Positions 25,701 through 37,700 of a DNA stretch of 64,000 nucleotides are shown here, in pieces. Within the stretch, counting starts at the first letter, position 1. Each line of letters opens with the position of its first letter. Below the pieces are notes generated by a model that was given only the letters and a program-made list of their open reading frames with translations, was not told the origin of the DNA and searched no databases. Origin of the DNA: Candidatus Accumulibacter meliphilus (GTDB lineage Bacteria; Pseudomonadota; Gammaproteobacteria; Burkholderiales; Rhodocyclaceae); NCBI GenBank assembly GCA_003332265.1, contig QPGA01000005.1, positions 1 through 64,000 of the forward strand, read 5' to 3'. A program made the position numbers and the translations under genes.

Positions 25701-28700
25701 GCCATGCCCTTCCGCTTCGACATCAGCGGCGCCGCAACGCCGCTGACGCGCGACGAATTCGTCGCCGAGCAGGTCGCGCACGCCACCCGGCTGCGCGCTG
25801 CAATCCTCGCCGACGCGGCCGCCCCCGCCAGTCTCGCGGCGCTCGCCGCCGACCCCACGCAGTGGATCGCCGGCTGGCTTGGCGCCCTCGAAGCGGCCGG
25901 CTTGCTGCGCCCGCTCGACGAAGCGCCACCGATCCGTAGCCACCCCAAGGTCGTCAGCCTGAACAGCACGCTGGCCAGCGGCATCCTGCTCGCCCACGGC
26001 GGCGACGCCTATCGCACCCAGGGCGACCTGCTCGGCTTTTTTGCGACGGTCCAGAAATGGTATGGCGATACCGCTGCTTTCGCCGGCGATCCCGAAGCCA
26101 CGGCCGCCCCGGTCGACTACGACGAATACCGGCAGTCGCTCGCCGGCTTCGTCGAAATTCCGGTGCCGGTAACGGCCGAGCGTGCCGACTACGACCGACA
26201 GGCCTCGCAAGCAACGCACTTCATCAACTTCAACGTCTTTGCCGGCGGCCTTGGCGAGCTGGAATATCTGCGTCACATCGGCGTGCTCGACGCCGACTTC
26301 AAGCCGCTTCCGGGGCAAGCGCTCGACCTCACGCGCTACCTGCAGCAGGCGGCCAGCGAGTCTGCAGCCAATGCTGCCCTGCTCAGCGTGCGCGGCCCGC
26401 AAGCGGCGCTTGGCAGCGACGGTAACAGCTATGTCCCCGGCGCGACGCCGCTGCCTTACGCCCTTGATTTCAGCACGCCGGACGGCGCACCGGCAGGGCA
26501 ACTGCGCCTGCTGACGCAACTCGACGCCAGCCTCGACGCGCGCTCTTTCCGGCTCGGCGATCTCAAGCTCGGCGACATCAACGTGCACCTGCCGGCCGGC
26601 AAGGCGAGCTTCCAGGGCGACTTCGACTTCAGCGGCAGCAAAGGCTTCGTGCTGCGCGTCAGCGCCGGTATCGACGTCGCGACGCGTACCGCCACCTGGC
26701 TGCTGCAGGCCATCGACCCGCAGAGCGGCGAAGTCCTGCACGACGCCCTCCGTGGCCTGCTCGCCGCGGCGGCTGGCGAGCCGAGCGACGGCAGCGCACC
26801 ACAGCGCGCTTCGCTGAGCTACACGGTCAGCGCCAGCGACAGCGCAGCTTCCGGCGTCGACATTCTCAGCGTCGCGCGCCTGTTCATCGACCAGGCACCG
26901 CCAATCGACAGCGAGCGCAACCTTGTCAGGCTCGACGCCGACGCACCGCGCACGACGCTGGCGGTGACCGCGCTCGGCGCCAGCGCGCACGACGCACCGA
27001 TCTTCGATGTGCGCTGGCGGGCCGATGACACGGCGCTTGCTGCGGGCAGTGGCGACAATGGTGATGATAGTGGCGGCACAGCCAGTGCCGGCGCTGCCAG
27101 TGGCGTGAAGTCGGTGACCGTCTATGTGGCCGAAGATGGCGGCGAGTTCCGCATCTGGCAACGCCAGGTCGAGCCGACGATCGGCCAGGCGATTTTCACC
27201 GGTAGCGCCGGCAAGCGCTATGAATTCCTCGCTGTCGCCACCGACCGCGCCGGCAACCGCGAGGCGGCGTCGGTGGCCAGGGCCGTGCTGCCCGACGACG
27301 GCGCGCGACAGGAGATTCTCGACGCCATCGGCGTCAACGAGTCGCTGGCGCAAACTGCCGAACTGCCGCTGGCGGCGATCGACCGCAGCTATCCCAGCAA
27401 CGCCCTTTTTGCCGAGGCGGCACGGCTACTGCCCGGGCATGTCGCGAACAGCCAGAGCAGCGATCTGCGTTCCGTACTCGCGCCCTTCAGCTTGCGCGGC
27501 TTTGCCGCCGGTTACGCCGCCAGCGACGCCGACATTGGCGCGCAAGCGCTGGTCGAGCTACCGGATCACAGCTTCCTGGCCAGCGCCGGCGCCGAGCGCA
27601 ACCAGGTGTTCCACTTGGCTGGAAACGGTGGCCCCGCCACCGCCACGGATGCCGTAAACACCACCGCCTCCCGCCTGATGCCACTGTTCACCCTCGATGC
27701 GCCGATCCTCGACATGGCCATCGATCGCTTCGGCCAGCTTTGGCTGACGACCGGCGCCGAACTCTTGCAGCTCGACGCCGCCAGCGGCCAGATCATCGAA
27801 CGTCAGCGTGGCCCGGGCGGTGATCCGCTGACGCACGCCCTGGCCATCGACCCGAGCAGCGGCAAGATCTACATTTCTTCGGGCAATGGCATCGAGATCT
27901 TCGACCCCAACGCAAGCGATCGCAGCCGCGCCTGGCAGCACTTCAGCAATCAGCGCGTCGGTGACCTGGCTTTCTCTGCTGACGGCCGCCTGTGGGGCGT
28001 CAAATGGAGCGGCGGCGAAATCGCTGGCGCGCAACTGCAAGCCAGCAGCGAGATCGTCAGCTTCCCGCTCGACGGCCGCTCCGCTGGCCGGGCCGAGCTC
28101 GAATACCGTCTCGCCGGCGTGGTCGACCGCATCGCCTTCGGCGCCGTCGGCAGCGCCCTCGACGGGCTGCTGTTCGCCTCCGGCAACCTCCGCCAGCGCG
28201 CAGTTGGCGCCGGCACCACGAGTACGCCGCAGCAGTCACCGCTGTGGATGATCGAACTGGACAGCCGGCGAGTGCTACAGGTGGCAGCCGGCGGCAGCCG
28301 TGGCGAGAGCGTCGTCGCCACCGCTGACGGCCGCCTCCTGGTCGCCCAGACGACCGGCATCGACGAAATCTCGCGCCATCGCGCACCGCTCGTTCAGGCC
28401 ATCACGGTTCCCGACGGCGCGCTGGTGCCGCTGCCGCTGACGCACATCGGCGTCGTCTTCGACCAGGCGATGTGGCTGGGAACGGTGGCTGACGGCAGCG
28501 GTGCAGCGGACACCCGCAGCGTCCTCGACCCGGCGAACTACACGCTCACCCCCTTGAGTGCGCTGGGTGCAGAGTCCGCTGCAGAAAGCGTGCAGCTGCA
28601 GCCGCAGGCCGTGCGCTGGGATGCAGAGAGCCGCAGCGCCTGGCTGGAAGTCAGCGGCCTCAGCGCCGGCGAGTACCAGATCGACATTGCGGCCAGTCTG

Positions 28701-31700
28701 CAGAGCGCCGCCGAAACGCCGCTGCAAAACGCCTATGCGAGCCGCTTCACTGCTGTCACCGACATGAGCAGCCGGCTGCAGCTGAATTTCAGCAATACCC
28801 GCGCCAACCGCGCCAGCGGTGAAATCAGCTACGAGGTCAGCGTCACCAATGTCGGCAGTGACGACATCAGAGGGCCGCTGCTTCTGCTGCTCGACGCCGG
28901 CCACTACTTCGCCGACGCCATCGTCGGCGCCCAGCCTGCCGGCGCTGCTCAAGCCGCGCCAGCCGAGCCAGCTGCAAGCTTCCAGCACTCCGAGCTGTGG
29001 ACCATCGACCTCAGCGCCGCGCTGCAGACGCTTGGCGGCCGCCTCGCCGTCGGCGCGACGATCGCCGGCCAGACCGTCCGCGTTACGCCAGGTAGCGAAC
29101 TTGCGCCGCGCGCCGGCCTGGTCGAGCTGCTCAAAACCAATCTTGGGCACGGCGTCTACGCTTTCCCGCAGGACAATCTGCCGCCAAGCCTGGTTGTCGC
29201 CGACTGGCTCGACAGCGAGCAACTACCGCCGGCAAGGGTCGGCGAGGAATGGAGCGCGACGCTCGAAGCGCTCGACGCCGACGGCACGCGCTTCTGGTGG
29301 CAGCTCGTCGAAGCGCCGCCCGGGGTCACGCTGACAGCAACGGCCGAGATCACTTCCTCCGCGCAAGCTGCGCAGGCGACCGCCACCCTGGCCTGGACGC
29401 CAGCCGCCAGCGCCGACGCCAGCAGCAAAATCGTGGTGCGCGTCGAGGACAGCCGCGGCGGCGTCGCGCTGCGCGAATTCTCGCTGCCGGTCATTGGCGG
29501 CAACCGTGCACCGGTGATCGAGGGCGCTTACGACCTCAGCATCGCCGAAGGTGAAACGCTGTCGCTGCCCTTGCTCGCCGCCGAAGCCGACGGCGACCGC
29601 CTGAGCCTGGCGCTGCGCAATCTGCCGTACGGCGCCACTTTCGACGCTACCAGCGGTGTCCTGAGCTGGACGCCGGACTACGATCAGGCCGGTGTCTGGG
29701 AAGCTGTCACGGTCATCGCCAGCGAAGGCAAGCGGACGTCCAGCAGCCCGTTCACGATCACCGTCGAACAGGCCTACGCGCCACCCGTGCTGGCCACCGT
29801 TGCCGCGCAATCGCTGCGCGAGGGCGAGGCCTGGGCGCTGCAACTGGCCGCCAGCGTACCCGGGATGATCGCCGGCCGCGCCCAGGCCGACGGCACGACA
29901 CTCAGCCTCGAATACGGCGCGCCTTGGCTGCCGGGCGGTGCGACGCTCGACGCCCGGAGCGGCTGGTTCGCGTGGACCCCGGGTTTCGACCAGCAGGGTA
30001 CTTATCGCGTCCCGCTCAGTATCGTCGCCACCTGGACCACTCTCGCCGGCGAAACGAGTTACAGCGTGCTCAGCCGCGAGCTCGTCTTGAACGTCGCCAA
30101 CGCCAACGGCGCACCGATCTTCGAGGCACCGGAAACCTGGCGAGTCCTCGAAGGCCAGCCGCTACGCATCAGCGTTTTCGCCTTCGACCCCGACAACCCG
30201 GCCTTTGAGCCGCGCATCCGCAGGCATCCCGGCGGCGAAGCGATCGGCCCGGAAAGCAGCGCGCCGACGCTCACCTACCAGCTCAGCGAACTGCCGGCCG
30301 GTGCCAGCTTCGACGCCGAGACGATGGAAATCCTGTGGACGCCGGATTACACGCAGGCCGGCAGCTATAGCGTCGTCGTCACGGCGACCGACGACGGCGA
30401 CGGCACCGGAACTCCGGCAAGCAGCCAGATGACGCTGCCGATCGTCGTCAGCAACGCCAACCGCGCGCCGCAGATCGGCGACCTCGGCAATGCCTTCGTC
30501 GACGCCGGCGGCGTGCTCGAAATCCCCTTCGGCGTCGGCGACGTCGACGGCAATCCAGTCGCCATCGAGATCAGCGGCTTGCCGCGTTTTGCGACCTTTA
30601 CAACGCATGCGACCCATGCGCAGCTGCCTCCGGCCGCCACTGGCCCGGAAGCTGACCCAGCCAGTGCGCAACTGCGCGGCGCCATCCGCTTCGCCCCCGG
30701 CGCCGGCGACCGCGGCGACTACACGCTCACCATCACCGCCAGTGACGACGGTGATGGCGAAGCCACGCAGCGACTCAGCGAAACGCGCTCCTTCGTCCTC
30801 AGCGTGCGCAGCCTCAGCGAAGCACCGCTGATCGCCGCACCGCGCCAGGTGGTCGCGCTGGTCGGCCAGCCGCTGTCGGTGGCCATCATCGCCAGCGATC
30901 TCGATCAGGACCCGCTGAGCTGGACGAGCACGGGCCTGCCCCTCGCCGCCGAGCTGATTCCGGCCAGCCAGTACGGGCACGCAACGCTGCGCTGGACGCC
31001 GACTGCCGACGACCTGGGCAGCCGCGATGTCGAGTTGATCCTCACCGACAGCGGCCTGCCGCCGCAGGACGGCAGCTTCAGCAACCCGGAACACCCGCTG
31101 CCTAACGTCAGCCGGCACACCATGCGCATCATCGTTCGCTCGGAAAACGCGGCGCCCGAGTTGCTCGCCGTCCTGGCCAACGGTCAGCCGCTCGTTGACG
31201 ACAGCAGCGCCTCCGGCGAACCCGCCGCGCTGCGAATCGACGCTCGTGAAGGGCAGCCACTGGCTCTCGAAGTTTTCGCGCAGGATAGCGACAGCGATGC
31301 GTTGTACTGGCGCGTCGCCGGCCTGCCGCGCGGCATGCGCTTCAGCGCCGACGGCAATCGCGCCGCCTTCGACTGGACACCCGATCTGTTCGCTGCACAG
31401 GACGCTGGCGACCCCGACCCCTCCGCGCTACAGGCCGGACATTGGCGCTTCAGCGTCACCGCCAGCGACGGCATGGCCACGTTCAGCCGCGACTTCGAGA
31501 TCGTCGTCGCCAACGCCAACCAGGCGCCGCGCATCCTGCCGATACCACTGCAACTGATCAACGAAGGCGAGACGCTGGCTTTCACCGTCGTCGCCACTGA
31601 CGCCGATCGCGACGCCGTGCAACTGAGCCTGGTGTATGACGAGGAAACGCCGACCGGCGTCTCGTTCAACGCCGGCAATGGCCGCTTCGAATGGACGCCG

Positions 31701-34700
31701 GAGGATGTCGTCGACAACAGCAGCGGCGACAGCCGCTCGTACACCCTGACTTTCCGCGCCAACGACGGCCGCGGGGCCGACAACTCGATAAACACGCAGA
31801 GCGTCCAGATACGCGTTTTCGACGTCAATCGGCGACCGCAGATCAGCGCCAGCAATCACGCCGTGGTCATCGGCGACACGCTGAGCATTCCCGTCGTATT
31901 CGGCGGCGGCGGCGGCGGCGGCGGCGCGAGCAAGGGTATCGCGCTCGGCGACGCCGACGGCGCCAGCCAGACTGCCGCACTGGCGATCAGTTTCAGCGGC
32001 CTTCCGGAAGGCGCGCGCTACGACGCCGACAGCCGGCACCTGGTCTGGACACCCGGCGCCGGTCAGATCGGTGACTTCACGGTCAGCGCTACGGTCAGGG
32101 ACGGCCAGGCGCGCAACGGCACGGCGTCAACGGTATTCACGCTGCGCGTCGTCGCCGAAGCGGCTGCCAACGCGCCCACGATCCTCGTCTCGACAACGCC
32201 GAGCACGCCCGCACTGCCCGGGCAGACAATCCTGGCAAGCGTGCGCGCCGACGCCTGGAGCGGCATCGCACAAGTCGCGGTGGCCGTACGCGGCGCGGCG
32301 CTCGGCCCGCTAATGGGCCCGGCAAGCGAGGCGGGAAGCGGTCCTGAAAACGGCCCCGAAAGCGGCCCCGAAAGTGGCCCAGAAATCTGGCACAACGTCA
32401 CCCTGGATAGCGCCGGCCGCATCAGGCTCAGCGCCAGCCAACCCGGACTGATCGAAATGCGCGTCGTGGCCACCGACCGCGACGGCTTCAGTGCCACCCA
32501 CACGCAGACCCTGCGCGTCAAAGACCCGGCCGATTCCGCCGCGCCGCAACTCGCGTGGAGCGGCGCGCTCACCGGCGCCGGCGCCCATGCCCAGCCGCAG
32601 GAAGTGCTGGCAAGCACCGCCCTGACCGCGCAGTTCGCCGAAACACAGCTCATGGGCTGGCGGCTGCAACTCGCCGCAGTCGGCAGCAATCGCTGGCAAA
32701 CGCTGGCCGAAGCCGAAACGGCAGCGAGCAGCGTCGCACAGACACTGGCGCTGACGACGCTCGATCCGCAAAAGCTCGACAACGGCCTCTATCAGCTGCG
32801 CCTGAGCGCCTGGGACCTCACCGGCCGCAGCAGCGAAATCGCCGCCACCCTGATCATCGACAGCACCGACAAGACTTTCGCCAGCCATAGCCAGGCCGAC
32901 GCCACGCTGAGCCTCGCCGGCCATACCCTGGCACTCGTTCGCCACTGGCGCGAAGCGAACGGCGACGCGCCGGCAGACGAGCGCGGCGACTTCGGCAACT
33001 GGACGCTAGCGCTGCTCGCCAGCCAACTCCGCAGCGCCCAGGCGACAGCGCTGGCCAATGGGGCCATTGCGCCGTGGTCCCTGGGCGCACGCGTCTGGCT
33101 GACGATTCCGACCGATCTCGCCGACGCCGACGCTGGCCTGACGCAGCTGTCCTTCGTCCTCGGCGCACAAAGCCAGCGCCTGGGTAGCGAAGCCGGCGCA
33201 GCGCAAGTCTGGCAGCCGTCCTTCAGCAGCGACCGGGGATGGACGCTGCAGGCGCACGCCGACGGCGAGCGCAGCGGCGCCGACAATCTCCAGCGCCAGG
33301 GCGAGCGACTCTACGAGCGTGATAGCGGCCTGCCATGGGTGCCCAGCGCCTATACCCTGACAGCGCCGGACGGCACGCGCTACACGCTCGACGCACAAGG
33401 GGCAATCCACAGCATCAGCTTCACTGACGGCCAATCCTGGCTGCTTTCAGACGCCGGCATCGTGGCGGTCAATGGCGCCTTCGACGAGCGAGTCGACTTC
33501 CAGCGCGACAGCGCCGGACGCATCGTGCGCCTAAGCGCTCCCGACGGCGCTGGTGGAACGACCGCCATTGCCTATCGCTACGACAGCGCCGGTCGCCTGA
33601 TCCTCGTCCGTCATCTCGATGACCACGATTTTGGTACCCCGATCGCCTACGACGCTGCCGGGCAGGTGCTCACCGACCCGCTTGCCGCCAATCTCGGCGC
33701 CGTGGTGAACTGGGCCAGCAGCAGTAGCAATCCCAACGCCTGGTTCGGCGAGCTGAAGGTCAATCAAGCAGTCAGCCTTGCGTTCACCGTGCGTGACAGT
33801 GAAATCGCATCGACAGTCCACACCCCCGGCGGCCAGGGCGCCGTGATCCTGGCGCTCGAAACGCAGCTTCCCGCCGACGGCGAGCTCGAAGTCGTCGGTG
33901 CCCGGATCATCGGCAGCAGCACCGTGGACGGAAAAGTCACCCGCTTCCTGCGCGTCAGCGAAGCCGGCACCAAGCTCATTCGCATCACCGGCAGCGGCGC
34001 CGCACAACTGCGCATCAGCATCGCCGGTGACCTCGACCGCGACGGCCAGGTCGACGCTATCGACAGCCAGGCCTGGGAACAAGCCGCCGCCGGACAAGAC
34101 CCACTCGCCGATATCGACGGCGACGGCCAGATCGGCAGCGCCGATCGCCAGCTCCTCTACGCCAATACCGGCTTCAGGGCCAATCTGGCACCGGCGGCGA
34201 GTGCAGCCGCTTCGGCAGCACTGAAGACGCACACCGGCCTGGCCACGCGCAGCGCCCTGAGCAATATCGCCGAAGACCGCGAAGGCGACACACTCTTCTG
34301 GCGCGTTCTCGGCAGCACTCACGGCAGCGCCAGACTCGAAGCCAATGGCCAGGAAGTCAGCTTCACCCCGGAAGCCGGCTACAGCGGCGCAGCGACGCTG
34401 ACCCTGCAGGCCGACGACGGCTTTGCCGCCGGCGCGCCCATCGAGCTGAGCATCGACGTCAGCCGCGCAAGATTGCTGCAAATCCATCTCGCGCCATTGC
34501 CGGCGCTGGCCAGTGGCCAGTTCGCGCGCCTCCAGGCGAGCGCCGACTTCGCGGACGAGCAGTCCGTCGCCATCACCGACCCCGCCTATCTCACCCTCAG
34601 CGCCGCCGACCTCGCCGGCCTGGGCGGAAGCCTGCCCAGCCCCGTGCTGATCGACGATGCCCGCGACCTGATCCACGCCACCGGCGTCGGCCCGGCCCTG

Positions 34701-37700
34701 CTCATGCTGCAGCGCGTTGACAGCGATGGGCGCCTGATCCAGACCGCCGCGGCGCTCAACGTACACGCCGCGCCGCTGCCCTTCGACCCGGACGGTAGCG
34801 AAAGTGACGACAACTACGCCGGCGAAGAAAGCCTGCCCATCGAGCCCGACGTCTATCCCGGCACGCTCACCCTGATGCCGGGCGATACACGGCAGTTGAA
34901 AGTTCGCCTGCTCGACCCGAACAGCGAGCAGTCGATCGACATCCACACGCCGAGCCAGACGACCTTCGCCGGCACACCGGAAACCCTGGAGAGCTACGTC
35001 GACCCGGACAGCGGTGAGAGCTTCGAAATCCTCATCCCGGCGACCCCGCCGGTATACAGCGGCACCCGCTACCTCGTCTCCGACGCCAGTATCGCCGCGC
35101 TCAGCGAAGACGGCCTGATCACCGCCCTGCAGGATGGCGAGGTCAGCATTTCGATCGTCCACCTGGCCAGCGTCGTCGATGCCTACGGCGGCGTCAGCGA
35201 ACAGGTCATCGGCCAGAGCGACATCCGCCTGCGCGTGCAAGCCGCCGCACTGACCGACGAGGACCCGAGCACCGCTACCCCGGCCGGCATCACCATCGCT
35301 GCCGACCAGGGCGGAATCGTGCAGGCGGCGACAGGCGAAACGGTGATGATCGGTGCGGGGGCATTGCGGGACGATGCGGTGGTATCCATACAGCGCATCG
35401 CCGTCGCCGACCTGCTCGCCGAAACGGGAACGGCCGCACCCGAAGCGGAAATCCTGCAGACCCTCGCCGCCTTCCGTCTCGATCTCGGCGAGCAGGCGAC
35501 GCGCGTGCCGGTGCAGCTGGCGATCACCCTGCAAGACGAGGCCGGCGTCGAAGTCGGCGACGAAGTCCTGTTTCTGCGTCGCGGCAGCGCCCCCGACCTC
35601 ACTGGCGTCATGCAGGACAAATGGTGGCTCCTGGACAACGGCTTCGTCGGCAGGGACGCGCAAGGCCATCTCGTCGCCCGCACCGCCAGCCCGCCGTACA
35701 ACGGCGTCAGCGGTTCCGGCGATCTCATCCTGGTAAAAACCAGCCGCGACCATCAGACCGGTGCGGTCACAGTGCGCGGCAACGGCCTCAACGTCTTTGC
35801 CCTGACCACCAATTCGCTGGCGATTTCGATGGCCGGCGACCTGGCGAGCGGCGGCTTGGCGGGCGCCGGAGCGGCAACGAACCTGATCGGCCTCTTCGCC
35901 GGAATGTCGGAAATCTACGCCATCAAGCTCGATTTTGGCGGCGTCTACCAGGTCGTCCCGGTTCAGAAAAGCCTCGCCAACGGCGAACTCACGCTGACCA
36001 TCGCCACGCCCGGCGCGAGCGAGTCGGGCACACTTGATACCACCACCTCGCCGCGCATCAGCGACGTCAAAATGCTCGCTTCCGGGAAGCTGCAGCTGAC
36101 CCTGGAGAATCTCCAGGCGGCAGCCGTGCCCGGGATGGCGGCACAAGCAACGGCCTTGCGCCTGTGGGTCTCGCCGGAGCAGCTGAGCATCGATGCGCAG
36201 GGCAAAGCGAGTTCCAGCGTCTGGCCTACCGACAGTCAAACCAAGCGCGATGGCATGCGCCTGTGGCAGCAGCTGATCGATCTCGCGGCGGTCGCCCCCG
36301 GAGCAAGCAGCATGACCGTCGAAGTCGAGATCCCGGCGCAGCTTGCCCTCGGTCTGCACAGGCTCACCGTACAACGCCTGCTGCAAACCGTCGACCCGAG
36401 CATCCCCGGTGCAAGCCGCTGGCTGGCCAACGGCGAGCCGGGCAGCGTCACCCTCGAAGGGCAGACCGACTTCAGTGTCGTCACCCTCGCCGACAAGATC
36501 GAGATTTTCAGGGACGGCGAGATCGTCAATGAAATCCCCTATCTCGACGCCAGCGGCAAAGCCATCGTCGGCGGCGGCAGCAAGACCGACCAGATCGCCT
36601 TCAGCCTCGATAACCGCCTGCTCTTCGTCGCCGGCGCGCACGGCAATATCCACGTCATCGACACCGCCACGATGACGGCGGCAACGAGCTTCAGCGTCGG
36701 CACGGCCAACGTCAGCAGTCTCGCCGTTTCCGGGCAGTGGCTCTACGTCGCCGAGGGCGGCCCATACGAGCCGACGGGCAGCTATCGTCTCCTGCGCGTG
36801 AACATCGACGAAACCGCTGCCGATTTTCTGGCCATCCAGCAGATCGAGCTACCCGCGACAGTGAGCGGGCAGAATGCGCCCTACGGCTACATCGACATGG
36901 CGATCACCCACGGCGCGCATAGCTACCTGGCGGTGACGGCCAGCCAGCAAAGCGTCGGGGTGGCCATGGCGGGCAGCCAGCCGGACAGCGGCAACGTCTT
37001 CATTCTTGACCTCGACCAACTGCTGGCAAGCAAGGGCCGTCTCACCGCCACCAGCGCCGGGGCTTTCCTGCAGGTCGATTTCCCGACCCGGGAAGGCAAG
37101 GGGCCACAGTACATTTCTTCTGCAGGCATCAAAGACAACACGCTGCGCCTGCTGCTCAGCGACGCTTTCGACCTCAACGCGGGACTGGCCACGGTCACCG
37201 TCCAACTGAGCGATTTGGGGAGACTGCAAGGAACGCCGGTCTTCAAACAAATCGCGATGTCCGGCGCCCTGCCCGGCATGAGCCGCCTCGACGGCGACTA
37301 CCAACTGAATATCCAGCGCGCACAATCGCCAGCGGTAATCGTGACGCGCAACGGCGCCGAATACGCCCTGGTCGCCGACTACTTCTTCGACTTCGTCGAT
37401 CCGCTCGACGCCCTGGACGACCCGCAGAACGCGCTCAGGCAAATGGGCGGCAAGATCGGCATCGTCAGGAATCCCTTCAGCGCAAGCCCGGAATACCTGG
37501 GCGCGACCTCGCCGCTCATCGACGCCAACTTCTCGCGCTTGCAGCTCGTCGACGCCGGCAAGACGCTATGGGCCGATATCCGCTACTGGCCAACGATCGG
37601 CGAACCGCCGCCCCCGAGCGGCCTGCTGGTCTGGGACCTGGACTCGCTGATCGCCGCTGCGGAACGCAATTCACTCGCCAGACAAGCCACGCCGCGGCCT

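Noticed and set aside
25269..27353. 694-codon antisense frame within the giant gene
   Set aside because: Shadow frame of a GC-rich gene without independent coding evidence.
31902..31925. Run of eight GGC codons as a phase-variation switch
   Set aside because: The unit is three bases, so slippage changes only the number of glycines and would not turn the gene on or off.
33531..36653. 1,040-codon antisense frame within the giant gene
   Set aside because: Same reason: it mirrors the giant gene, has no family-like sequence and no ribosome site.
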